Assembly (NCBI GenBank): GCA_002439605.1
Contig: DJOI01000014.1
Coordinates: forward strand, 1-18,656
DNA length: 18,656 bases
DNA from: Candidatus Segatella mututuai
Lineage (GTDB): Bacteria; Bacteroidota; Bacteroidia; Bacteroidales; Bacteroidaceae
Direction of reading: 5' to 3'
Part shown: piece after piece, positions 1 through 6,600 of the stretch
How positions within the stretch are numbered: the stretch's first letter is position 1
How the letters are laid out: every line of letters starts with the position of its first letter
The notes under the pieces: generated by a model
Told to the model about the DNA's origin: nothing
Database searches by the model: none
The model's input: only the letters and a program-made list of their open reading frames with translations
Made by a program: the position numbers and the translations under genes

Positions 1-50
1 ACACGAGCTACAGCGCTCTTACGGCGACCAATTGCATTAATTACTTCCAT
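1..50 (-). CDS. rpsI: 30S ribosomal protein S9 (uS9), N-terminal part only
   Basis: The minus strand from base 50 reads ATG and then MEVINAIGRRKSAVARV, the typical start of Bacteroidales S9 with its conserved GRRKSAVARV block. Only about 16 codons fall inside the window; the rest lies beyond the left edge. S9 is a small-subunit protein whose C-terminal tail reaches the P-site tRNA. The gene starts 11 nt after the rplM stop codon, the conserved rplM-rpsI order, so both are almost certainly on one transcript. Confidence 0.93.
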   Translation of the reverse strand, partial: MEVINAIGRRKSAVAR

Positions 51-61
51 TCTTACCTTAA

Positions 62-523
62 TTATTTATACTGGTTAATATCAATAGCCTTTGGCTTCTG
101 TGCCTCGTGCTTGTGCTCTGTACCATCATAGATGAAGAGGTTGTCCATCAAAGAACGACCGAGAGGGCCCTTTGGCAACATACCCTTGATAGCGTGACGA
201 AGGATCTTGTCCATTCCGTCTGGGCGCTTGCGCAACTCTGCTGGAGTGTTGAAACGCTGACCACCAGGATAACCAGTGTAACGTGTGTAAACCTTATCAG
301 TCTCCTTCTTGCCAGAGAATACCACCTTAGCGGCATTGATAATGATTACGTTGTCACCACAATCTACGTGTGGAGTGAAAGTTGGCTTGTACTTACCACG
401 AAGCAACTTAGCAACCTTAGAGCAAAGGCGACCAACTACCTGGTCTGTTGCGTCGATTACAACCCACTCTTTCTTAGCTGTCTCCTTGTTTACGGAGATA
501 GTCTTGAAACTTAATGTGTCCAT
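62..523 (-). CDS. rplM: 50S ribosomal protein L13 (uL13)
   Basis: A 153-residue protein that reads as uL13 over its whole length. WVVIDATDQVVGRL near residue 20, the CGDNVIIINA strand, the YTRYTGYPGG loop and the HAIKGMLPKGPLGR block are all family hallmarks. The extended N-terminus (MDTLSFKTISV) and the C-terminal KPKAIDINQYK tail resemble Bacteroidales L13. L13 is an early-assembling 23S rRNA-binding protein of the large subunit. It is the first gene of the rplM-rpsI pair. Upstream is a leader of about 140 nt with several stems, which suggests regulation in the mRNA leader. The start is the only plausible Met, because the leader precedes it directly. Confidence 0.98.
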   Translation of the reverse strand: MDTLSFKTISVNKETAKKEWVVIDATDQVVGRLCSKVAKLLRGKYKPTFTPHVDCGDNVIIINAAKVVFSGKKETDKVYTRYTGYPGGQRFNTPAELRKRPDGMDKILRHAIKGMLPKGPLGRSLMDNLFIYDGTEHKHEAQKPKAIDINQYK

Positions 524-665
524 TTTAAAATTTAAATTACTACTAAAAAACGTTTTTATTCTTTTTACTCATTAGATAGGTGATTCACTAACCGCAATTC
601 CCGGCCACAGGACGTTGCTATTAACACACCTACCCTGGGGACTCTAAGTGTATCCCCAAAATAAT
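524..665 (-). promoter_or_regulatory. Structured 5' leader of the rplM-rpsI operon (candidate r-protein leader)
   Basis: Between the likely transcription start (about 666) and the rplM ATG lie about 140 nt with no ORF. Read on the minus strand, a 5-bp stem with an 11-nt loop (GGGGA/TCCCC, 657-637) is followed by a domain closed by AGGTG (631-627) and CACCT (582-578). Inside that domain GCAA (618-615) pairs with TTGC (597-594), with TCC/GGA inside it. The last 50 nt before the ATG are A/T-rich and open. This shape fits an autoregulatory leader bound by L13 or S9. That role is inferred; I do not recognise it as the known Firmicutes L13 leader. Confidence 0.5.
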
Positions 666-718
666 CGGACTGCAAAATTACACATTTTCTTTTGATTATG
701 TGTAAGTTAGCAGTCCGA
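665..718. repeat. Inverted repeat spanning the rplM promoter
   Basis: The arms 665-685 and 698-718 are reverse complements at 19 of 21 positions, with a 12-nt spacer. The two mismatches fall in the TAATTTTG promoter element, so only one arm carries a consensus -7 box; the other reads TAAGTTAG. It could be an operator for a dimeric regulator or a hairpin. No regulator can be named from sequence. Confidence 0.8.
673..680 (-). promoter_or_regulatory. Bacteroidota -7 element for rplM-rpsI
   Basis: The minus strand reads TAATTTTG here, an exact match to the TAnnTTTG -7 element of the Bacteroidota primary sigma factor. No good TTTG stands at -33; the best is TTAC, 21 nt upstream. The start of transcription would be near 666. 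The element lies inside one arm of the inverted repeat at 665-718. Confidence 0.6.
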
Positions 719-816
719 CGTTTAATATTTTATAAATTATTAACGATATTTATGACCACAGAGATGTATCTTCAACTTACAATCAACACTCTATCGAAGC
801 CTTACCTCTATCATTT

Positions 817-1614
817 CTACAAGATTCTACCCACAAGTTGGAATTTTAGTACAGGATAAAACTTCCAATTGTTAATGAACTTGGAAATATCGTTAGCATC
901 CTCTCCCATTGCATCATTCAAGACTTTATCAATATCAACTTTCTCGCCATTTTGGTAAACCTTCAAGCTGCCCATAAACTGGCAACCCAACTCAAAGCGG
1001 AAGCCCAAACGATTTTTGGGCACCAAGCGACCAAACCCCAAGCCTAAATAAGGACGAAAAGAATTGCAACGAATATCACCATTTATACTACAATCATCAT
1101 CGAACTCCATCTTATAGTCGGCAAGATTCACACTCACTTTGTCAAGAATTTCTTGTTTATACGCAGGATATTGCTCAACCAACCTCGACAGATCGTCACT
1201 ATGACCGCTCAACTTGGCGAGTTTTGCTCCTCCGAAAGAGAAACCACCAGCAATAAAAAACTTGCTATTTCCACCAAAGGGATAAACATTCGCCTTCACA
1301 TTCAATGCGGTACGAGAGAAATCGGCCTTTACATTCATCTCGTCAGGAATACGCACCTGCTGCCCCTCTATATTTAGCGAAGCATCCACATCCAAGTCCA
1401 CATCGGCATCTATCTTCAAGACAGACGGCAGGACGCTTACCCCTGCCTCAACCTCAAAGAAATTAGAAATCGGAGCTGCGACACCCACGTTGATACCCTC
1501 CGTACCAACACCTACATTCAGTCCTACATGATTAAAAGTTGTTCTTGTAAACTGGGCAAAGCCACTTGTCGCAAACACAAGGCTATAAATAGCCACCAGT
1601 AATCTTTTTGTCAT
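817..1614 (-). CDS. Putative outer-membrane beta-barrel-like protein, function unknown
   Basis: A 265-residue protein. Residues 1-21 (MTKRLLVAIYSLVFATSGFAQ) are a clear signal peptide with an AQ-type cleavage site. The mature part alternates short hydrophobic and polar stretches with many Gly and aromatic residues (for example HVGLNVGVGTEGINVGVAAP, FIAGGFSFGGAKL, RPYLGLGFGRLVP) and ends in a strand-like FYPVLKFQLVGRIL. This pattern suggests a small outer-membrane barrel. The middle (about 125-175) is more polar and may be a loop or plug. I do not recognise the family. It lies 58 nt downstream of the MORN-like protein gene on the same strand with no clear terminator between, so they are probably cotranscribed. 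No catalytic motif is visible. Confidence 0.7.
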   Translation of the reverse strand: MTKRLLVAIYSLVFATSGFAQFTRTTFNHVGLNVGVGTEGINVGVAAPISNFFEVEAGVSVLPSVLKIDADVDLDVDASLNIEGQQVRIPDEMNVKADFSRTALNVKANVYPFGGNSKFFIAGGFSFGGAKLAKLSGHSDDLSRLVEQYPAYKQEILDKVSVNLADYKMEFDDDCSINGDIRCNSFRPYLGLGFGRLVPKNRLGFRFELGCQFMGSLKVYQNGEKVDIDKVLNDAMGEDANDISKFINNWKFYPVLKFQLVGRIL

Positions 1615-1672
1615 ACGTTACGATATTTTTATAAAGTTCATATTCACCCTGCACTTATATTATGGAATTCTC

Positions 1673-2974
1673 CTACTTTTTCTTATTGGTCTTCCATTCA
1701 AACAAATAATCAATGCCCTTGATTTTCACCTTGACAAACAAATCGGCAACCTTACGATCCGAGGTGTAAAGATAACCAGAAACCACTTCTCCTGGATGAA
1801 CGGTGGTACGCTCCAAGTACCCTAAGTCTTCTGGCATTTTCTCTGAATATTTCATGCGGTTTTCCGAAACCAGCTGTTTCATCTTGCAAATACGCATCTG
1901 AAAATCCTTCAAGGTATTTGACGTACCAGCCTCAAACACCTGAGCTCCCAAGTTGGCATTGACATTGTTCTCACGCTCCACCTGTACTATCGCCTTGTTT
2001 TTGGCAGAACGCTTGGCTACCTTTTTCTTGAACTTCAATATTTTCTTGTCGTATTCGTCAGCTCCAACCTGCTCAAGATTCTTACGCTTACCACCTTTCA
2101 TCTCATAAATTTCGATCTCTGCAGGATCAATATCAACATTGATCATGCTCTTATTGACAATAAAGATGCCAATCTCACGATAGTCGCCGATGTTTTCATC
2201 CACCATGGAATTGCTTGCACCAACGATAAGCCCGTTTTTGTTATAATAAGGCCAAGCCACACCATTTTTGTATTCTGTCAAGATCTCATCCATAGAAGAT
2301 GGCTCCAAAATGGGATGATGGTCAGAACTGGAATATTTAGAATAATTTCCATCCGCATCAACTACCACATAGTATCCTTCAGAGACACCATTTTTATAAG
2401 GAGTAAGCGTACATACCCTACCATCCTCCGTAAAAGCAGCACCTATGCCATTTCTCTCGCCATCAGCCATAAAATAATGCTCTTTCACATTTCCATTGCT
2501 ATAGTATGAAGTATATTCGCCAGTGAGCTTACCCTTTTGGTAGTTTTTCTGTTCTTCCACCTTACCTCCCTTGAAATAAGTGGTTATTGCTCCTACGAAC
2601 TCACTCTTGGCATCATCCACCTTGTCGAGCTTGACAAAACTACCTTCACCTTGAAGTTCGCCATTCATATAATAAGTTCTAAATTCCTTAGAAGCAAAAG
2701 AGTCCGCAGGATAAAGCGCCAAGCGATAATAATTGGCGAAAGCCTTGTTGTAAGTCACCTTCCAATTCTTATTATAATAGATGGTGTCAAGTCGATCTTG
2801 CGACACTTGCGGCACTGAAGCTATTACTTCCTGCTGCACAGAGGTATCCTTTACAGCAGCCACGGATTCCACCTTAGCAACTTTTTTCTTTTGTTTCACC
2901 TTTTGGGTTGCAGTAGCCTGTCCTCCCAAAAGAACAACCATAGTCATCATGATGACCGAACATTTCTTTCTCAT
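1673..2974 (-). CDS. Secreted MORN-like (toxin-antitoxin repeat type) protein
   Basis: From ATG 2974 the protein has 433 residues and starts MRKKCSVIMMTMVVLLGGQA, a good signal peptide. An in-frame Met at 3013 would put 13 extra polar residues before it, so I prefer the inner start. After a Lys-rich linker, residues about 95-200 carry repeats of the form Y-x-NG-x-x-x-G, seen as YYMNGELQGEGSF, TYFKGGKVEEQKNYQKG, SYYSNGNVKEHYFMADGERNG and later YYNKNGLIVG. These are MORN_2-like hairpin repeats, frequent in Bacteroidota envelope proteins. The C-terminal 200 residues are charged (FKKKVAKRSAKNK) and end in a strand-rich domain with PGEVVSGYLY, which I cannot assign. The likely place is the periplasm or cell surface; the function is unknown. 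A good promoter lies about 160-190 nt upstream. Confidence 0.75.
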   Translation of the reverse strand: MRKKCSVIMMTMVVLLGGQATATQKVKQKKKVAKVESVAAVKDTSVQQEVIASVPQVSQDRLDTIYYNKNWKVTYNKAFANYYRLALYPADSFASKEFRTYYMNGELQGEGSFVKLDKVDDAKSEFVGAITTYFKGGKVEEQKNYQKGKLTGEYTSYYSNGNVKEHYFMADGERNGIGAAFTEDGRVCTLTPYKNGVSEGYYVVVDADGNYSKYSSSDHHPILEPSSMDEILTEYKNGVAWPYYNKNGLIVGASNSMVDENIGDYREIGIFIVNKSMINVDIDPAEIEIYEMKGGKRKNLEQVGADEYDKKILKFKKKVAKRSAKNKAIVQVERENNVNANLGAQVFEAGTSNTLKDFQMRICKMKQLVSENRMKYSEKMPEDLGYLERTTVHPGEVVSGYLYTSDRKVADLFVKVKIKGIDYLFEWKTNKKK

Positions 2975-3031
2975 CTTATTTAATTTTTCAAACACACTAA
3001 AACTTTTTACCAATTATCTCTGTAAAATCCC

Positions 3032-3063
3032 ATCCACCACGCCTATTTGCTCAAAAGGTGGAT
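3032..3063 (-). other. Hairpin in the 5' leader of the MORN-like protein gene
   Basis: ATCCACC (3032-3038) and GGTGGAT (3057-3063) form a perfect 7-bp inverted repeat with an 18-nt loop. On the minus strand it sits in the untranslated leader between the promoter at 3135-3166 and the start at 2974, and is followed by GGGATTTTAC, a weak T run. It may be an attenuator-like or stabilising stem. The same arm sequence recurs in the hairpin at 15935-15964. Confidence 0.4.
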
Positions 3064-3134
3064 AATGACACTACATATATCACCTACCATTACAATTTTT
3101 CATATCTCTTAGATGCTAATCAAATAATATATGG

Positions 3135-3166
3135 CAAAGATAATAAAAAAAACATATATTCACAAA
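3135..3166 (-). promoter_or_regulatory. Promoter of the MORN-like / barrel-like gene pair
   Basis: On the minus strand TTTG (3166-3163) is followed after 20 nt by TATCTTTG (3142-3135), close to the TTTG-N19-TAnnTTTG consensus of Bacteroidota housekeeping promoters. Transcription would start near 3128 and give a leader of about 150 nt before ATG 2974. Confidence 0.7.
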
Positions 3167-3213
3167 CCGAGAAATCAAGGGTTTGTACCTATTCGTCATC
3201 CTATGCGACATAA

Positions 3214-3228
3214 ACGGAAGTATTCCGT
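3214..3228 (-). terminator. Weak terminator-like hairpin after the two-component genes
   Basis: ACGGAA (3214-3219) and TTCCGT (3223-3228) form a 6-bp stem with a 3-nt loop. On the minus strand it is followed by TTATG, a very short T run. It lies just past the stop codon of the 62-codon ORF and about 200 nt past the LytTR regulator. It could end that transcript, but the T tract is poor. Confidence 0.3.
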
Positions 3229-3230
3229 GC

Positions 3231-3419
3231 CTATTTGGTAAAAAATAATGAATATCCGCAATCATTCAAATTGCAAATCATCACGGTGTTAAAGAGGATT
3301 TCTTGAAACAATCTCTCAATGGATTCTGCCACAAGTCCAACAGTTTTATATGATAGTGGTCTACAAAAATTGTTAAACCACAATCGCACAAAACGATCCA
3401 CAAAGTTGGTTTTCTTCAT
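3231..3419 (-). CDS. Doubtful 62-codon ORF after the response regulator
   Basis: It starts with ATG 11 nt after the regulator stop codon and ends just before a small hairpin, so its position fits a third operon member. The protein (MKKTNFVDRFVRLWFNNFCR...) is rich in Phe, Asn and Cys, with no domain, signal peptide or membrane segment that I recognise. The base composition is more A/T-rich than in the neighbouring genes. It may be a lineage-specific small protein, a decayed gene end or chance. I list it because the position is suggestive, not because the sequence looks coding. Confidence 0.25.
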   Translation of the reverse strand: MKKTNFVDRFVRLWFNNFCRPLSYKTVGLVAESIERLFQEILFNTVMICNLNDCGYSLFFTK

Positions 3420-3430
3420 AAGGCAGCTGC

Positions 3431-4177
3431 TTACAGACTGCTGAACCTATCTATCAGTTTACGCCGATAGAAGCGTCCCACCTTGATATGTGTGAGTGCT
3501 TCGAAAGGAGGATAGAAATGGCAAACATTGTCGACCACCTCGATGAGATAATTCATATTGACGATGCATCGCTGGCTCACCTGCACAAATTGACTGTCGA
3601 AACGGAGCAGTTCCTCGCTCTTCAGTGTGCGCTTCAGCCTTACTGGAGCCTTGCAGCCCGCCACCACCGCTTCCCAGCAACGCACTTCGTGATTGTACTG
3701 AAACAGGCACACATCACGCTTGTCCACCAGTCTGAAGTCTATCGTATTGGTATAGAGCAGAAACTTGTCATCGTTTTTTTTGCCGTCACGCATCACCTTA
3801 TTGCCGTCGCTCCCGCCTGCCTCGCTCCGCAACCTGTCCATTACCGTTGCCAACTCTTTTTCATCTATCGGCTTCAGCAGTACATCAAAGGCTTTCTTGC
3901 GGAAAGCGGGCAGCACGAACTCAGCATAAGCCGTATACATCACAACTCGACACCGACCGTGCGTGAATACATCCACACGGTCCAGAAAGTCGAGCCCCGA
4001 GATATCGGGCAACTGCACGTCAAGGAATATTAGGTCTGGCTGATGCTCGCTGACCATTGTCAGCCCGTCAAATCCGTTGTAGGCGATGCCTACCACACTG
4101 GTATCCTTGTACTTCTCGAGATGCTCAGCTAAATAGTGGGCAGCATCCTTGTTGTCGTCTATGATGATCGTTTTCAT
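3431..4177 (-). CDS. LytTR-family response regulator
   Basis: A 248-residue protein. Residues 1-120 form a receiver domain: acidic pair D7/D8 in IIIDDN, phosphoacceptor Asp53 in LIFLDVQLPDISG, Thr82 in MYTAYAE and Lys102 in LLKPID. Residues about 140-248 form a LytTR DNA-binding domain, with FLLYTNTIDFRLV at its start, VQVSQRCIVNMNYLIEV in the core and HIKVGRFYRRKL near the end. Such regulators bind short direct repeats upstream of target genes. The gene follows the histidine kinase by 49 nt on the same strand and is almost certainly its partner. Targets cannot be named from the window. Confidence 0.95.
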   Translation of the reverse strand: MKTIIIDDNKDAAHYLAEHLEKYKDTSVVGIAYNGFDGLTMVSEHQPDLIFLDVQLPDISGLDFLDRVDVFTHGRCRVVMYTAYAEFVLPAFRKKAFDVLLKPIDEKELATVMDRLRSEAGGSDGNKVMRDGKKNDDKFLLYTNTIDFRLVDKRDVCLFQYNHEVRCWEAVVAGCKAPVRLKRTLKSEELLRFDSQFVQVSQRCIVNMNYLIEVVDNVCHFYPPFEALTHIKVGRFYRRKLIDRFSSL

Positions 4178-4226
4178 GAGCTGTATGTCCTGTGTTGATA
4201 TTGAGTTCTCGTTTTCATCGCGGGTT

Positions 4227-6245
4227 TTAGAAATTCAGTCTGAAGTCTTCGGGCAACATGATAACCGCCTCGCATCCACAGGTTTTACCCGTCTCGTCCT
4301 TCTGGTTGTCCATGGAAAAAGACATCTTGTTTCTGTTGCGTTCGTTCACGATGGCCATAGTCTGTGTGATGATGCCAAGTCCCGTTCGCTTGCTGCCACC
4401 CACGTTTCGTATGTCGAAGCCAGGTCCGTTGTCGCATACTGCTATTCGTATCTTTCTCTGCCTGCGCTCCACCCTGATGTCGAGTTGTTTGCGTCCCTCC
4501 CATCCTCTCAATCCATGCACAAAGGCATTCTCTACCAGTATTTGCACAAGCATGGATGGAATCTTCACCTTATTTATACATATATCGGGGGCTATATGGA
4601 TATTAAAGTCGAAGTCGTCGTCCAACAACTGCTGCTCCACCTTCACATACTGGCTCACAAAGTCGAGTTCCTCGCCAAGTGTTACAGCCAACTGGCACGA
4701 CATATCAAGATTGGATCTGATGAGTTTGGTAAGTTCCAACAGCTCATGCGCTTCCTGTTGTCCCGAGTGCACAATCTTGTTGTTGAGCACATTGAACACA
4801 AAGTGGGGCGAGATGCGGTTGCGTGCGCTTCCCAGGCGCAGTTTCATGATGTTCATCTTCATCTGCAGGTCACGCTTGCGTATACGCACCATCCATAATG
4901 CGAATGTAAGAGCCAGCACCAATGCGGCTGACACGGCGGCAAAGGTCGTGGCATGTGCCTGCTGTATGTCGGCATTCTTGCGTTCGAGTGCCAATGTGTG
5001 ATGCAACTTCAACGTATCCTGTGCGAAGCGCTCCATTATTTCAGAGGCTCTCATGTTGGTTCGTTTGTGCTCCAAGGAGTCATTCTGCCTCATATCCTCT
5101 CTCAGGTTGTCGTAAGCCATGCGGTAGTCTCCCATCGACTCATAGTATCGCCTCAAGTAACTGTTGCGCACCTGCCTCATCGTAAAGGCTATATCAGTTG
5201 TGCTCATTCCTTCCTCCGAGTTGAGGATAGGCTTCACCTCCTCCATATTACCAAGTTTTACTGCCAACCCTATACGTATGGTATTGCAGTAGTACGTTAT
5301 CAGCGGATCGTGGGTACGACTGGCAAATGGCTCCACCTCGTCAAGATAAAGAGCCGTAGAGTCAAGCCTGCCGAGGTTCAGATACACGTCCGCCATGTTT
5401 ATCTTGCAGACGAACATGTCGAAGTTGTCCTGCATGTGATGTTCCTCCAACAACTTTTTCAAGGCGACAAACTTTTCGAGCGAAGCCTTGTAGTCTTTTG
5501 CATAATAATAATAGTTGCCATAGTTGTTCAGGAAATAAGCCTGCATGCTCACCGACATGGATTTCATGCAAGCCTCCGTCTGCTGATAATAGCGCAGGGC
5601 TGTATTCCAGTCGTCCAGCTGCTGGTAGATGGAGGCAAGCCCCAGGTAGAGCGTCACATTGTCTTGCTTGGGCAACTTAAGCGAATCTACCAAAAAGAGG
5701 GCTCTCCTGTACCACGAGGCAGCTTCCACAAGGCGGTTCTTGAAGAGATAGGCATCAGCCAGGTTGGCACACACCAAGGGACGCTGATTCTGCAGGCTAC
5801 TGGCACCCAACAACGAGTCGGCACGACTATAGAGCCTAATCACCTCGTCGGGATCTTTATGAAAGTTGTGCAGGTTGACAGCCTTGCAATTGTAAGCATA
5901 AGCCAGCAAAGCGTTGCGTCTCGACGACGAGGGTTGCCGCTGGGCAAAGTCGATCGTCCTCTCCAGATAAGGCACCATGGAATCGGGTGTGGCAGAAAGG
6001 CAGTACATCTTGCCCATTCTCACATAGCACTCATAGTAAGAGATGCTGTCGGGTGCCGCAGCCATAGCCTTAAGAATCATCTGCCGAGCTTGGGGCGACT
6101 TTGCCCCTATCGAGTCCTCAAGCTGTTGCAGCAAATGCTGCTCGGCATCGGGCATGGCTGTACTTTCCGACCGCCTACAGGCAGCCATAAGTAACAGACA
6201 CAGACCCAGTTTCGCCAAGACAACGTACTTCAGATATTCTTTCAT
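4227..6245 (-). CDS. TPR-containing sensor histidine kinase, LytS type
   Basis: A 672-residue protein. The N-terminus has a lipoprotein-type signal with lipobox LMAAC (Cys23). Residues about 60-400 are helical TPR-like repeats, with pieces such as ANLADAYLFKNRLVEAASWYRRAL and LGLASIYQQLDDWNTALRYYQQ. A membrane segment lies at about 434-452, followed by a basic RIRKRD. The His_kinase module has phosphoacceptor His481 in SPHFVFNVLNN. The ATPase follows, with N-box VENAFVHG (571-578), G1 box DNGPGFD (605-611) and a later TGLGI. The layout implies a periplasmic TPR sensor and a cytoplasmic kinase. The signal is unknown. It pairs with the LytTR regulator directly downstream. I found no consensus promoter upstream. 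Confidence 0.95.
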   Translation of the reverse strand: MKEYLKYVVLAKLGLCLLLMAACRRSESTAMPDAEQHLLQQLEDSIGAKSPQARQMILKAMAAAPDSISYYECYVRMGKMYCLSATPDSMVPYLERTIDFAQRQPSSSRRNALLAYAYNCKAVNLHNFHKDPDEVIRLYSRADSLLGASSLQNQRPLVCANLADAYLFKNRLVEAASWYRRALFLVDSLKLPKQDNVTLYLGLASIYQQLDDWNTALRYYQQTEACMKSMSVSMQAYFLNNYGNYYYYAKDYKASLEKFVALKKLLEEHHMQDNFDMFVCKINMADVYLNLGRLDSTALYLDEVEPFASRTHDPLITYYCNTIRIGLAVKLGNMEEVKPILNSEEGMSTTDIAFTMRQVRNSYLRRYYESMGDYRMAYDNLREDMRQNDSLEHKRTNMRASEIMERFAQDTLKLHHTLALERKNADIQQAHATTFAAVSAALVLALTFALWMVRIRKRDLQMKMNIMKLRLGSARNRISPHFVFNVLNNKIVHSGQQEAHELLELTKLIRSNLDMSCQLAVTLGEELDFVSQYVKVEQQLLDDDFDFNIHIAPDICINKVKIPSMLVQILVENAFVHGLRGWEGRKQLDIRVERRQRKIRIAVCDNGPGFDIRNVGGSKRTGLGIITQTMAIVNERNRNKMSFSMDNQKDETGKTCGCEAVIMLPEDFRLNF

Positions 6246-6413
6246 GACAAATTTCGATAACCAACTGCGAAATTAATCATTTTTTTCGAAATAACAAAAC
6301 CTTGTCTTTTTACTTTTCTGTTTTCCTGCTACTTTTTTCTACCACATAGGCACGCTTTCTATCAACATAGACACTATCATTACCCATTCAAGCACAAAGT
6401 AAGTATTCGCTGT

Positions 6414-6444
6414 TTTGCACTTTAAAAAGAAATGCGTAACTTTG
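6414..6444 (+). promoter_or_regulatory. Consensus Bacteroidota promoter facing right, no annotated gene downstream
   Basis: TTTG (6414-6417), 19 nt, then TAACTTTG (6437-6444) is an exact TTTG-N19-TAnnTTTG promoter on the plus strand. Both flanking genes are on the minus strand, so it does not drive either. It stands directly ahead of the candidate small RNA. Confidence 0.8.
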
Positions 6445-6498
6445 CCTAACAAGATATTTTGCCAAGGCACAACGGTGCCTCTGAACGTATTTAGGAAA

Positions 6499-6558
6499 AT
6501 GATGTCTACAAAACCTCTTTCTGACAAAGGTTGGCGCTCCTCTCGCACACTCACATGA
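6499..6558 (+). CDS. Possible 19-residue peptide ORF inside the candidate small RNA
   Basis: ATG ATG at 6499-6504 opens a frame of 19 codons (MMSTKPLSDKGWRSSRTLT) that stops with TGA exactly in the loop of the terminator hairpin. This layout resembles a leader-peptide attenuator, but no plus-strand gene follows. The frame is short enough to be chance. Confidence 0.2.
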   Translation: MMSTKPLSDKGWRSSRTLT

Positions 6559-6574
6559 CGAGGGAGCGTTTTTT
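6535..6574 (+). terminator. Intrinsic terminator of the candidate small RNA
   Basis: CGCTCC (6535-6540), a bulged T, and CTCG (6542-6545) pair with CGAG (6559-6562) and GGAGCG (6563-6568), around a 13-nt loop. Six T follow at 6569-6574. The G/C-rich 10-bp stem and T run are typical of a Rho-independent terminator on the plus strand; the other strand has no T run. Confidence 0.85.
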
Positions 6575-6580
6575 ATAAGA

Positions 6581-6599
6581 TTCAACCAGCACGGTTGAA
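6581..6599 (-). terminator. Hairpin directly after the receptor gene
   Basis: TTCAACC (6581-6587) and GGTTGAA (6593-6599) form a perfect 7-bp stem with a 5-nt loop, starting 1 nt after the receptor stop codon on the minus strand. TCTTAT follows, a poor T run, so it is a weak terminator or a 3'-end stabilising stem. Confidence 0.45.
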
Positions 6600-6600
6600 A

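Larger units (their letters stand above)
6451..6574 (+). ncRNA. Candidate intergenic small RNA (about 125 nt)
   Basis: A self-contained transcription unit: consensus promoter at 6414-6444, then stem 1 AGGCAC/GTGCCT (6465-6470 with 6475-6480, AACG loop), a weaker AACCT/AGGTT stem around 6511-6533, and a strong terminator stem ending in six T at 6569-6574. No plus-strand gene follows, only the antisense of the receptor gene that ends at 6601, so it is not an obvious mRNA leader. It lies between the kinase start and the receptor 3' end and is transcribed toward the latter. Function is unknown; a trans-acting regulator or a short peptide mRNA are both possible. I do not recognise a named RNA family. 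Confidence 0.65.

Noticed and set aside
665..718. Invertible promoter (phase-variable switch)
   Set aside because: The segment between the arms is only 12 nt, far shorter than the segments flipped by Bacteroidales invertases, and a phase-off ribosomal protein operon would be lethal.
4953..6194. 413-codon plus-strand ORF
   Set aside because: It lies opposite the TPR region of the histidine kinase; its translation shows no known motif and reflects the codon bias of the real gene.
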